Shown: piece by piece, positions 16,977-24,515 of the stretch
How the letters are laid out: every line of letters starts with the position of its first letter
Position numbering within the stretch: position 1 is the first letter of the stretch
DNA from: GCA-020352575 sp041635475
Lineage (GTDB): Bacteria; Actinomycetota; Acidimicrobiia; Spongiisociales; JAENVV01
Assembly (NCBI GenBank): GCA_041635475.1
Contig: JBFKVA010000002.1
Coordinates: forward strand, 1 to 64,000
Direction: 5' to 3'
DNA: 64,000 nt
The notes under the pieces: model-generated
The model's database searches: none
The model's input: only the letters and a program-made list of their open reading frames with translations
What the model was told of the DNA's origin: nothing
Position numbers and translations under genes: made by a program

Positions 16977-17267
16977 GTGGAGATCGAGCTCACGCCGTTC
17001 CAGGAGGCCGTCGCTCGTGTCGTCTCCGGCCTCCGACCGGGGGAGGTGGCCACGTACGGGGAGGTGGCGGCGGAAGCCGGGTACCCGGGGGCCGCTCGGG
17101 GCGTGGCCGGCGTCCTCAAGCGGGTCGATGCCCTCCCCTGGTGGCGGGTCACCCGGGCCAGTGGGCGCCTTGTGGCCCACCTGGAACGAGAGCAGGCGGC
17201 GCGCCTGGCCGGGGAGGGGCTCGTCGTCCATGACGGACGGATCGTGGTCGGGGGCGAGGAGAGGTAG
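16977..17267 (+). CDS. Alkyltransferase-like (ATL) protein
   Basis: A 96-residue protein matching the DNA-binding domain of O6-alkylguanine-DNA alkyltransferase (ATYGEVAAEAG, then ARGVAGVLKR). The active-site motif PCHRV of the real repair enzyme is PWWRV here (residues 54-58), so the acceptor cysteine is missing. ATL proteins bind alkylated guanine and flag it for nucleotide excision repair; that role is inferred. The GTG start is leaderless. It converges on the downstream methyltransferase. Confidence 0.88.
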   Translation: MEIELTPFQEAVARVVSGLRPGEVATYGEVAAEAGYPGAARGVAGVLKRVDALPWWRVTRASGRLVAHLEREQAARLAGEGLVVHDGRIVVGGEER

Positions 17268-17304
17268 CGCCCGGGGCCCGCCTGTCGCGTGTCCGTCGTC
17301 CCGC

Positions 17305-18036
17305 CTACACCGCCGCCGGGTCGGCCTTGTGGGCCCGGACCCGGAGGCGCACGTAGTCGGCCTCCCAGTGGTCACCTCGCCACATGGTCGGGCGAGCCAC
17401 CTCCTCCACCTCCTCGAGGAAGCCGGCGACGTCGCCGATCCCGGCCGTGGCCCACCCTCCGAACGCCCGCACCCATCCGGCGGGGCCGGCTTCGAGGCGC
17501 GTCGGGCGGGAGAACCGGGTGACGAGATCAGGGACCAGCCCGGCCACCTCGATCGCCGCCCGGTACTCGGCTTCCCCCGGGAAGTACCACGGGTGGGCCA
17601 GAGCCTGGTCGGGATGGACCGCCAGGATGGCGGCGATGAGAGCGGCGCAGTTGCCGGATCCACCGAACTCCGCCACGAATCGGCCCCCGGGGGCGAGGTG
17701 CCGTTCGACCACTGCCAGGGCCTGTTGGGGACCGGGGAGCCAGTGGAGCACGGCGTTGGAGAAGACGCCGTCGAACGCCTCCCCCAGGTCCAGGCCCGCG
17801 ATGTCGGCCACGATCCATCGCAGCTCGGGGTAGCGCGCCCTGGCCCGCCCGATGAGGACCGGGTCCGAGTCGACACCGGTGACCTGCGAGCCGGCCATCG
17901 TCGCGCTGAGCTGTCCACCACCGCAGCCCAGGTCGAGGATCCGCTCGCCCGGTCGAGGGTCGAGGAGCGCCACGACGTCCCCGCCCAACTCCCAGACGAA
18001 CCGGTGGTGGTCCTCGTACGCCTCGGCATCCATCAT
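17305..18036 (-). CDS. SAM-dependent methyltransferase
   Basis: A 243-residue class I methyltransferase. The AdoMet site shows ILDLGCGGGQLSATMAG (motif I), TGVDSDP (motif II) and FDGVFSNAVLHWLPGP (motif IV/post). The C-terminal part is typical of trans-aconitate methyltransferase-like or UbiE-like small-molecule methyltransferases, but the substrate is not evident. The start is one of two consecutive ATGs (18036 or 18033) that overlap the upstream hydrolase stop as ATGATGA, so the two genes form an operon. Confidence 0.88.
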   Translation of the reverse strand: MMDAEAYEDHHRFVWELGGDVVALLDPRPGERILDLGCGGGQLSATMAGSQVTGVDSDPVLIGRARARYPELRWIVADIAGLDLGEAFDGVFSNAVLHWLPGPQQALAVVERHLAPGGRFVAEFGGSGNCAALIAAILAVHPDQALAHPWYFPGEAEYRAAIEVAGLVPDLVTRFSRPTRLEAGPAGWVRAFGGWATAGIGDVAGFLEEVEEVARPTMWRGDHWEADYVRLRVRAHKADPAAV

Positions 18037-18911
18037 CGGACGGACCCGTACATCCGGGCCACCTCGATGGCCACCCACGCGGGGCGCTCCATCGGGAAGA
18101 AGTGGCCCACGCCCGGGAGGCGGACATGCCGGGCACGCAGGTGGACGGCGGTCTCGGCGGCGTGAGCCGGCGGGTGGGTGACGGAGTGCTCAGCCGTCAT
18201 GAGGGTCACGGGGCAGGTGATCGACGGGAGGTGAGGCCACAACTCGACCATGTCGGAGCACCCGAACGTCATGGCCTCCCACGCCGGGGAGCACTTGAGG
18301 ACAACGCCACCGGGGATCTCGGCCAGCCCGTACTGTCCGTGCACCTCGAGTAGGCCCTCAACCCAGGTGGCGAACACCTCCTTCGACGAGAAGTTCTCCA
18401 TGGCGGCCGCCCTGCTCGGGTACCGGTCACGGCGGCGGCGAGCACCGTCGGCCCACGGGTTCCCGAAGCGACGCTCCTGGTCGGTGAGGAACTCGATGCT
18501 CATCGCGGCAGGGTCGGCCACCACGATGCCGGAGAACGTCGAGGGAAGCCGCACCTCGGCCGCCAGAATCGCCCCGCCGCCCATCGAGTGTCCGACGCCG
18601 ATCGCCGGTCCGTCCCCGGCGAGGGCGCCCATCACGGCTTCGACATCCCGGCCGTAGTCCCACCAGGACAGGGCCTCCGGGACGTCGGAGTCGCCGTGTC
18701 CCCGCATGTCGGCGGCCAGCACCGTTGCCGTGATCCCCAGGCGCCTCACCTCGGCCACGACCGGCGCCCACATCTCCTTGTGGAACCCGGTGGCGTGCAC
18801 CACGAGGATGGTCCCACCGCCACCGGGCCACTCAAGCACCGCCAACTCGACCCCGTCGAATGAGGCGACGCGGTGGGGTGTCGCCTCGTGAATGAGATCG
18901 TGGAACGTCAC
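18033..18911 (-). CDS. Alpha/beta hydrolase
   Basis: A 292-residue alpha/beta-hydrolase. The oxyanion region is VVHATGFHKEMW, the nucleophile elbow GVGHSMGGG (Ser), and the catalytic histidine lies near the end in LPGVGHFFPMERP. A lid is inserted between the elbow and the C-terminal part. Substrate unknown: esterase, lipase or C-C hydrolase are all possible. The GTG start follows TAGAGT by 8 nt. It is co-transcribed with the methyltransferase. Confidence 0.9.
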   Translation of the reverse strand: MTFHDLIHEATPHRVASFDGVELAVLEWPGGGGTILVVHATGFHKEMWAPVVAEVRRLGITATVLAADMRGHGDSDVPEALSWWDYGRDVEAVMGALAGDGPAIGVGHSMGGGAILAAEVRLPSTFSGIVVADPAAMSIEFLTDQERRFGNPWADGARRRRDRYPSRAAAMENFSSKEVFATWVEGLLEVHGQYGLAEIPGGVVLKCSPAWEAMTFGCSDMVELWPHLPSITCPVTLMTAEHSVTHPPAHAAETAVHLRARHVRLPGVGHFFPMERPAWVAIEVARMYGSVR

Positions 18912-18919
18912 GGGCGGGG

Positions 18920-18925
18920 ACTCTA
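18920..18925 (-). promoter_or_regulatory. -10 element of the hydrolase-methyltransferase pair
   Basis: TAGAGT on the minus strand, 8 nt before the hydrolase GTG. Confidence 0.45.
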
Positions 18926-18978
18926 GGGATGCCCGGCCAACCGGGTGGGCGCGGGCGCCCGGAGGAGGGCCGGGACGG

Positions 18979-20073
18979 TCAGGACGTCCCGGGGTCCGTT
19001 GCCGGTTGGGGGATCCAGACCCAAAACCGGGATCCTCCCGCGTGGGGTCGTTCGTACCAGATCCGGCCTTCGAGCCGGGCCAGTGCCGAACAGACGATGT
19101 GGAGGCCGATTCCCGCCTCACCCTGTGAGCCCCGTGCCAGCCGTTCGGACATGGCAGCCTCATCCACGCCCGGACCGTCGTCTTCGACCACGATCGCTCG
19201 ACGGCCATCCGCGTCGAGCGCCGCCCTGACGCGGATCGTCGACCCGCCGTGCACGGCCGCGTTCGTCACGAGGTTGAAGAAGACCTCCGCCACCAGCTCG
19301 CGACGGGCCATGAGCACCGGCAGGTCGCCATCCACGTCGAGCCGGCTCCCGGCCGAGTCCACGACCGGTGCCGCTCTCTTGCGTACCCCATCCATCACCT
19401 CGTTGAGGTCGATGGGCTCGACCGCCACGCCACCGGACTGTGAGGACCGAGCGAGGAGCAGGAGGCCGGCCACCACGTCGGCGAGCCGGGTGACCCACCC
19501 ATCGAGGTCGTCCAAGGCGGCCGAGGACTCATCGACCCCTTCGCGCAGCTCGGCCACAAGGGCCGCCACCTCGGTGAGTCCGCTTCGCAGGTCGTGGGCA
19601 ACCCACCCCGCGAAGTCCTTGAGCTCCCGGTTGGCCCTCTGCAGCCGGTCCACCACCGCCTCCCGCTCGGACACGTCGGCAAAGCAGGCGATTCCCAGGC
19701 GACCGTCACCAACATCGAGATGGCCCAGCGACACCTCCACCGGGACGACGGTACCCCCGGCCGCCTTGGCGTGGAACGTGCGGCCGGCTCCCATCGGGCG
19801 GCGCAACGGACTGGCGAAGAAGGATTCGAGGTGCTGGGTGTGGGGCTCGACGGATGCGTCCGGCAAGAGCAGCGACAACGGCCGGCGTGTGAGCGAGCCC
19901 TCGATGTGGCCGAGGATCTCGTGGGCGGCCCGGTTGGCGAAGGCGATCCTGCCCCGCTCGTCGACGAAGAGGACGCCTTCTGCGATGGCGTCGAGCAGCG
20001 TACGCAGGGAGATGTCCGCCATGAGCATGCCCACGTAGTAGTCCAACTGCCGCTCGTGGTGGTCCACCGTCAT
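18979..20073 (-). CDS. Orphan PAS-domain sensor histidine kinase
   Basis: A 364-residue cytosolic histidine kinase with no membrane segment. A PAS domain (about 22-135; LLDAIAEGVLFVDERGRIAFAN) is followed by a HisKA-type helix with the phospho-acceptor His160 in WVAHDLRSGL. The HATPase domain has N box FFNLVTNAAVHGG, G1 VEDDGPGVDEA and G2 GEAGIGLHIV. No response regulator lies next to it. It starts 26 nt after paaE on the same strand with a GAGGAG ribosome site, so it is probably the last gene of the paa operon; a redox or aromatic-compound sensing role is inferred. Confidence 0.92.
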   Translation of the reverse strand: MTVDHHERQLDYYVGMLMADISLRTLLDAIAEGVLFVDERGRIAFANRAAHEILGHIEGSLTRRPLSLLLPDASVEPHTQHLESFFASPLRRPMGAGRTFHAKAAGGTVVPVEVSLGHLDVGDGRLGIACFADVSEREAVVDRLQRANRELKDFAGWVAHDLRSGLTEVAALVAELREGVDESSAALDDLDGWVTRLADVVAGLLLLARSSQSGGVAVEPIDLNEVMDGVRKRAAPVVDSAGSRLDVDGDLPVLMARRELVAEVFFNLVTNAAVHGGSTIRVRAALDADGRRAIVVEDDGPGVDEAAMSERLARGSQGEAGIGLHIVCSALARLEGRIWYERPHAGGSRFWVWIPQPATDPGTS

Positions 20074-20099
20074 CGCGCGCTCCTCCTCGTTGCCTCTCG

Positions 20100-21194
20100 T
20101 CACCGGCCGATCCCCCCATGTGTGTCGTACGTAATCGACACGGTCCCGGATGAGGGGTGCGACTGACACGTGAGGACGAAGCCCGCCTTCCGCTCTTCGT
20201 CGGTCAACGCGTAGTTCTTGTCCATGACCACCTCACCCTCCACGACGACGGCCTTGCACGTGGCACACATGCCCCCCTTGCAGGCGAACGGCACCTCGGA
20301 TCGCACGGTGCGGGCGTAGTCGAGGATCGAGGGCCCGGCCGGGTCGACGTACACCACCGACGACCGTCCGCCCAGGGTGACCGTGACGGTGGCGAGACCC
20401 TCGCGAGGCGCTCCCTCGATGGGCACGTACTCGACCCGCTCATCGAAGAAAAGCTCGGTGTGGACGTCCTCGGATGACACCCCGGCCTCGGCCAGGACGG
20501 CCCGAACGTCCTCGATCATCCCGAGGGGACCGCAGAGATACCACCGGTCGATGGTGCTCGCCTCGACGAGCGTTCCGAGGATCGACTCCACCTTCGGCCC
20601 GTCGAGGCGGCCCTCGAACAGGGGCACTTCATTGGGTTCCCTGCTCAGGACGTGGAGCATCCGGAAGCGTCCGAGGAACCGGTCCTTGAGCTGCTCGAGA
20701 TCCTCGAGGAACATGATCGACTTCGCCGACCGATTCCCGTACAGCAGGGTCCAGGAGGCCGCCGGCTGAACGGCCAGGCTCGTGGCGATCATCGAGAGGA
20801 CGGGGGTGATGCCGGACCCTGCGGCGAGCGCCACGAAGCGGCCGGCCCGGGCCGGGTCATGGGTGAACTCCCCCACCGGGGGCATGACGTCCAGGTGGTC
20901 ACCGGGCGCCAACTTCGTCGTGGCGTACGTCGAGAACCTCCCATCCGGGATGCGTTTGACGCCGATGCGAAGGCGCCCCCCGGCGGCATCGGTGCAGATG
21001 GAGTACGAGCGCCGGACGTCCTCGCCGTCGATCGTGGACCGGACGGTGACGTGCTGCCCCGGGGTCCACATGAACCGGGGACGCAGCTCGTCCGGGACCT
21101 CGAAGGTGACGGCCACCGCCTCCTCGGTGAGCGGTGCCACCTCGGCGACGCGGAGCGTGTGGAAGCTGAGGACACGACCCGTTGCAGCCGGCAC
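20100..21194 (-). CDS. paaE: Phenylacetyl-CoA 1,2-epoxidase reductase PaaE
   Basis: A 364-residue reductase subunit that feeds NADPH electrons to the PaaAC oxygenase. It has an N-terminal FAD domain (RRSYSICTDA, ALAAGSGITPVLS), an NAD(P)-binding segment ending WYLCGPLGMIEDV, and a C-terminal plant-type [2Fe-2S] ferredoxin domain with CKGGMCATCKA and a later VLTCQSHP. The GTG start is immediately after the paaD stop. Subunit order and fusion match PaaE from other phenylacetate degraders. Confidence 0.96.
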   Translation of the reverse strand: MPAATGRVLSFHTLRVAEVAPLTEEAVAVTFEVPDELRPRFMWTPGQHVTVRSTIDGEDVRRSYSICTDAAGGRLRIGVKRIPDGRFSTYATTKLAPGDHLDVMPPVGEFTHDPARAGRFVALAAGSGITPVLSMIATSLAVQPAASWTLLYGNRSAKSIMFLEDLEQLKDRFLGRFRMLHVLSREPNEVPLFEGRLDGPKVESILGTLVEASTIDRWYLCGPLGMIEDVRAVLAEAGVSSEDVHTELFFDERVEYVPIEGAPREGLATVTVTLGGRSSVVYVDPAGPSILDYARTVRSEVPFACKGGMCATCKAVVVEGEVVMDKNYALTDEERKAGFVLTCQSHPSSGTVSITYDTHGGIGR

Positions 21195-21665
21195 TCAGAT
21201 CTCCTTGAAGTAGTCGAACGGTTCGAGGCACGCACGACACCGGTGGAGCGCCTTGCACGCCGTCGACCCGAATTCGCTGACCGGCTCCGTCTCGTTGGAA
21301 CCGCAGCGGGGGCAGCGGATCGGCAGCCGGAGGGTGACCCCGGTGGGACGGGGGGACGCGATCCCGTACTCCTCAAGCTGGCGCTTGCCGTCTTCGGTCA
21401 TCCAGTCCGTCGTCCACGCCGGGGCGAGACGCGTCCTCACCTCGACGTGTCGGAAGCCCGCGGCGCGCAGTGTCTCCTCGACCCTCATGCGGATGTGGTC
21501 CATGGCCGGGCACCCCGAGTACGTGGGCGTGATCGTGACCGTGACCTCGTCACCGTCGGTTTCGACATCCCGCAAGATCCCGAGGTCGATGATCGACAGC
21601 ACGGGAACCTCGGGGTCCTTCACCGTTTCCAGCGCGACCCGGGCCGACGCCGCGTCGAGGCCCAT
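21195..21665 (-). CDS. paaD: Phenylacetyl-CoA epoxidase maturation subunit PaaD
   Basis: A 156-residue PaaD. The N-terminal DUF59/MIP18 domain (LETVKDPEVPVLSIIDLGIL, YSGCPAMDHI) is linked to Fe-S assembly. The C-terminal cysteine-rich part (CPRCGS, later ACKALHRCRAC) probably binds zinc or iron. PaaD is needed for an active epoxidase, probably in Fe-S insertion into PaaE. It overlaps paaC by ATGA. Confidence 0.95.
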   Translation of the reverse strand: MGLDAASARVALETVKDPEVPVLSIIDLGILRDVETDGDEVTVTITPTYSGCPAMDHIRMRVEETLRAAGFRHVEVRTRLAPAWTTDWMTEDGKRQLEEYGIASPRPTGVTLRLPIRCPRCGSNETEPVSEFGSTACKALHRCRACLEPFDYFKEI

Positions 21666-22441
21666 CACCACTCCAGCCCCGGATAGGAACGCTGCAGGAA
21701 CTGCAGCTCCGGCAGCATCCGTCCCAGCGCTTCGGTGTGATGGCCGGTGCGTCCCCCGCCCCGCTGTCGGGGGTCGGCGGGGCGCCGGAGATGTGCTCGG
21801 TCCAGCACGTCTCCGATGGTGGTCTCCCATGTGGACCGGAGGGAGGCGGGATCCGGGGCCATGCCGGCGGCGACCAGCGCGGCTTCGACCTCGTCGCCCC
21901 AGAACAGCTCGTCGGTGTAGCGCCACATGAAGTCGAGCCCGGCCTGCATCCGTTCGTTGCTCTCCTGGGTTCCGTCACCGAGCCGGACGACCCAGGTGAC
22001 GGAGTGCTGCAGGTGGTACCGGGCTTCCTTGGCCGCCTTCCCGGCGATGCCACCCAGCTGGGCGTCCGCCGAGTCGCGCAGCGCTTCGAGGAGCGGGAGC
22101 CGCCAGGCGTCGAAGAGGAGCTGGCGAGCCATCGTCTGGCCGAAGTCACCGTTCGGCTGCTCGCACAGTACGAGGTTGAGGAAGTCCCGCTCGTCACGGA
22201 GGAAGGCAAGCTGGTCCTCGTCGCGGCCCTTGCCCTCGACGGCCCCGGCGTAGGCGTAGAAGTTGCGGCAGTGGCCGATGTGGTCCAGGGCCAGGTTGGC
22301 GACGGCGATGTCCTCCTCCAGATCGGGTTGCCAGCTCACGAGTTCGGCGAGGCGCTGGCCGAGGACGAGGCTGTCGTCGCCGAGCCGCACGAGGTAGGTG
22401 AAGAGGGCGGAACGGAGTGCGGAGTCCACCGTCTGGGTCAC
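21665..22441 (-). CDS. paaC: Phenylacetyl-CoA epoxidase structural subunit PaaC
   Basis: A 258-residue ferritin-like subunit that pairs with PaaA and lacks a full set of iron ligands, as expected. Typical segments: LGDDSLVLGQRLAELVSW, NLALDHIGHCRNFY, FLRDERDFLNLVL and LLEALRDSAD. The GTG start overlaps the paaB stop as GTGA. The C-terminus is slightly shorter than in E. coli. Confidence 0.95.
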   Translation of the reverse strand: MTQTVDSALRSALFTYLVRLGDDSLVLGQRLAELVSWQPDLEEDIAVANLALDHIGHCRNFYAYAGAVEGKGRDEDQLAFLRDERDFLNLVLCEQPNGDFGQTMARQLLFDAWRLPLLEALRDSADAQLGGIAGKAAKEARYHLQHSVTWVVRLGDGTQESNERMQAGLDFMWRYTDELFWGDEVEAALVAAGMAPDPASLRSTWETTIGDVLDRAHLRRPADPRQRGGGRTGHHTEALGRMLPELQFLQRSYPGLEW

Positions 22442-22773
22442 ATGTGCCCCACTTCGTCCGGGATCTCGTAGAAGGTCGGATGGCGGTAGGGCTTGTGGGA
22501 ATCGAACCACGCCTCCTCCTCGAACGGGTCGGTGGCGTGGATGGCGGCAGACGGGACGACCCAGATCGAGACACCCTCCTGGCGGCGGGTGTACACGTCG
22601 CGGCCGTTCTGCATGGCCGTCTCGGCATCCGGGGCGTGGAGGCTCCCGACATGGACGTGGTTGAGGCCCCGGGACGGGCGAACGAACACCTCCCAGAGGG
22701 GGAAACCGGGCCCGGCGCTGCTCGACGACTCGGCTTCGGGCTCACCGGGAACGTGGGGCACGTCGTAGCTCAC
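22438..22773 (-). CDS. paaB: Phenylacetyl-CoA epoxidase subunit PaaB
   Basis: A 111-residue PaaB, the small subunit that bridges PaaAC heterodimers. The recognisable core is WEVFVRPSRGLNHVHVGSLHAPDAETA with a following RDVYTRR and GVSIWVV. The N-terminal 25 residues are an extra Glu/Ser-rich stretch. The GTG start overlaps the paaA stop as GTGA. Confidence 0.95.
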   Translation of the reverse strand: MSYDVPHVPGEPEAESSSSAGPGFPLWEVFVRPSRGLNHVHVGSLHAPDAETAMQNGRDVYTRRQEGVSIWVVPSAAIHATDPFEEEAWFDSHKPYRHPTFYEIPDEVGHM

Positions 22774-23702
22774 GCGCTCGCCTCCATCCGGGTCTGTTTG
22801 GTGGCGTGCGCCCGGGCGGCCTCCCGCACCCACGCACCGTCGCTCCAGGCCTTGACCTTGTGGGCGATCCTCTCCTTGTTGCAGGGGCCGTTGCCCTTCA
22901 CGACCTCCCAGAACTCGACCCAATCGATTTCGCCGAACTCCCAACGCTCGGACTCATCGTCCCACCGGAGGTCCGGGTCCGGGATGGTGAGCCCGAGGAA
23001 GTGGGCCTGGGGGACCGTGGCGTCCACGAACCGCTGTCGCAGCTCATCGTTGGTCTCCCGCTTGATCTTCCACTCCACCGCTCGCTGGGTGTGGGTGGAC
23101 TCGGCGTCGGGCGGGCCGAACATCATGAGGGCCGGCCACCACCACCGGTCGAGGGCGTCCTGGGCCATCGCCTTCTGCTCGGCGGAGCCGTTGGCGAGGA
23201 CGAGCATGATCTCGTAGCCCTGGCGCTGATGGAACGACTCCTCCTTGCAGATGCGGATCATGGCCCTGGCGTAGGGCCCGAACGACGTCCGGGTGAGCAT
23301 CACCTGGTTGGTGATCGCGGCGCCGTCCACGAGCCAGCCGATGGCGCCGATGTCGGCCCAGGTGAGCGTCGGGTAGTTGAAGATCGACGAGTACTTCTGA
23401 CGCCCGGTGTGGAGCATGTCCTGGAGTTCGTCCCGCGAAATACCCAACGTCTCGGCGGCGGAGTAGAGGTAGAGGCCGTGGCCGGCCTCGTCCTGCACCT
23501 TGGCGATCAGGATCGCCTTGCGTCGCAGGGTCGGCGCCCGGGTGATCCAGTTCCCTTCGGGCTGCTGGCCTATCACCTCGGAATGGCCGTGCTGGGCGAT
23601 CTGACGGATGAGGGTCTTGCGGTACTCGTCAGGCATCCAGTCGCGCGGCTCGACCTTCTCATCGCCGGCGATGAGGGCATCGAATCGTTCTTGAGGCGTC
23701 AC
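22770..23702 (-). CDS. paaA: Phenylacetyl-CoA epoxidase catalytic subunit PaaA
   Basis: A 310-residue di-iron oxygenase subunit that inserts oxygen into phenylacetyl-CoA to make the ring 1,2-epoxide. Iron-ligand helices are visible: IAKVQDEAGHGLYLYSAAE, and ICKEESFHQRQGYE. I start it at the GTG behind GGGGGG; the ATG 33 nt further upstream lies inside the TACAAT -10 element and cannot be transcribed intact. First gene of paaABCDE plus the histidine kinase. The ligase PaaK and the later pathway genes are not in this window. Confidence 0.96.
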   Translation of the reverse strand: MTPQERFDALIAGDEKVEPRDWMPDEYRKTLIRQIAQHGHSEVIGQQPEGNWITRAPTLRRKAILIAKVQDEAGHGLYLYSAAETLGISRDELQDMLHTGRQKYSSIFNYPTLTWADIGAIGWLVDGAAITNQVMLTRTSFGPYARAMIRICKEESFHQRQGYEIMLVLANGSAEQKAMAQDALDRWWWPALMMFGPPDAESTHTQRAVEWKIKRETNDELRQRFVDATVPQAHFLGLTIPDPDLRWDDESERWEFGEIDWVEFWEVVKGNGPCNKERIAHKVKAWSDGAWVREAARAHATKQTRMEASA

Positions 23703-23733
23703 GGCACCCCCCGGGGCTCGGCGTTCCGGGCCC

Positions 23734-23739
23734 ATTGTA
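23734..23739 (-). promoter_or_regulatory. -10 element of the paaABCDE operon
   Basis: TACAAT on the minus strand, a good -10. Initiation near 23727 gives a leader of about 25 nt before the paaA GTG. Confidence 0.5.
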
Positions 23740-23806
23740 GGCCCCGTTCGGGCGCCAACCCGGGGCCGTGCGGACCTGTAGCGTTGGGGGACGGACAGGA
23801 GGTGCG

Positions 23807-24472
23807 ATGGAACCGATCACCGACGCCCTCGAGCGGGCCGAGGCGGCGCTGGACGCCGGGCGCGGTCTCGCCGGCACCGGGTTCTGGCCGGCCGTGAGGG
23901 CCGTGAAGGAGGATCCGACCGGCGTCGACCTCCACCGGATCGCCGCCATCGACCGGCGCGCCTTCGAGGCCTGGGCCCTCATCAAGGTCCCCGTCAGGTC
24001 GGGGACGGTCCTCGCCTGCCTGGCGCTCGCCGTGGGGCTCGCGCTCATCGGACTGGCGTACCGCGACATCCCCCTGCGGAACTGGGTGTTCCTCGTCGGC
24101 TTCGGCATCGTGTGGGTCACCACCCACGGGCTGGGTCACCTCATCGTTGGTCGGGCATTGGGAATGCGCTTCACCCATTGGTTCGTCGGCACGCTCCGGC
24201 GACCACAGCCCGGCGTCAAGGTCGACTACGCCACCTACCTCACGGCCCCGGCCCGCCACCGGGCCTGGATGCACGCCTCGGGGGCCGTCGTGTCCAAGCT
24301 GATCCCGTTCCTCCTACTTCCCCCGGCCTACATCGCCGACGTGTCGGCGTGGGTGCCGCTCGTGGTGGCCGGGTTCGGTGTCATCTCCCTCGTGACCGAC
24401 ATCATGTGGTCCACGAAGGTGTCGGACTGGAAGAAGTACCGCAGGGAGATGGGCTTCGCCTCGACCGGCTGA
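23807..24472 (+). CDS. Polytopic membrane protein with HGLGH motif
   Basis: A 221-residue protein with about 60 soluble N-terminal residues and then four hydrophobic segments (roughly 65-84, 92-112, 165-185, 195-212). Segment 2 carries THGLGHLIVGRALG (H107 and H111), placed like the HExxH of M50 site-2 proteases but without the glutamate, so it may be a degenerate relative. AGGAGG precedes the ATG. No function assigned; it may share the strand but not the promoter with deoA. Confidence 0.75.
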   Translation: MEPITDALERAEAALDAGRGLAGTGFWPAVRAVKEDPTGVDLHRIAAIDRRAFEAWALIKVPVRSGTVLACLALAVGLALIGLAYRDIPLRNWVFLVGFGIVWVTTHGLGHLIVGRALGMRFTHWFVGTLRRPQPGVKVDYATYLTAPARHRAWMHASGAVVSKLIPFLLLPPAYIADVSAWVPLVVAGFGVISLVTDIMWSTKVSDWKKYRREMGFASTG

Positions 24473-24502
24473 GCACCGGCGGGACCGGTCCACTCGCCCC
24501 GG

Positions 24503-24508
24503 TAGCCT
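24503..24508 (+). promoter_or_regulatory. -10 element of deoA (leaderless)
   Basis: TAGCCT, 7 nt before the deoA GTG. Confidence 0.5.
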
Positions 24509-24515
24509 GTCCGCC

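Noticed and set aside
23703..23735. ATG at 23735 as the start of paaA
   Set aside because: It overlaps the TACAAT -10 element, so it would lie upstream of the likely transcript; the GTG at 23702 fits the family length.
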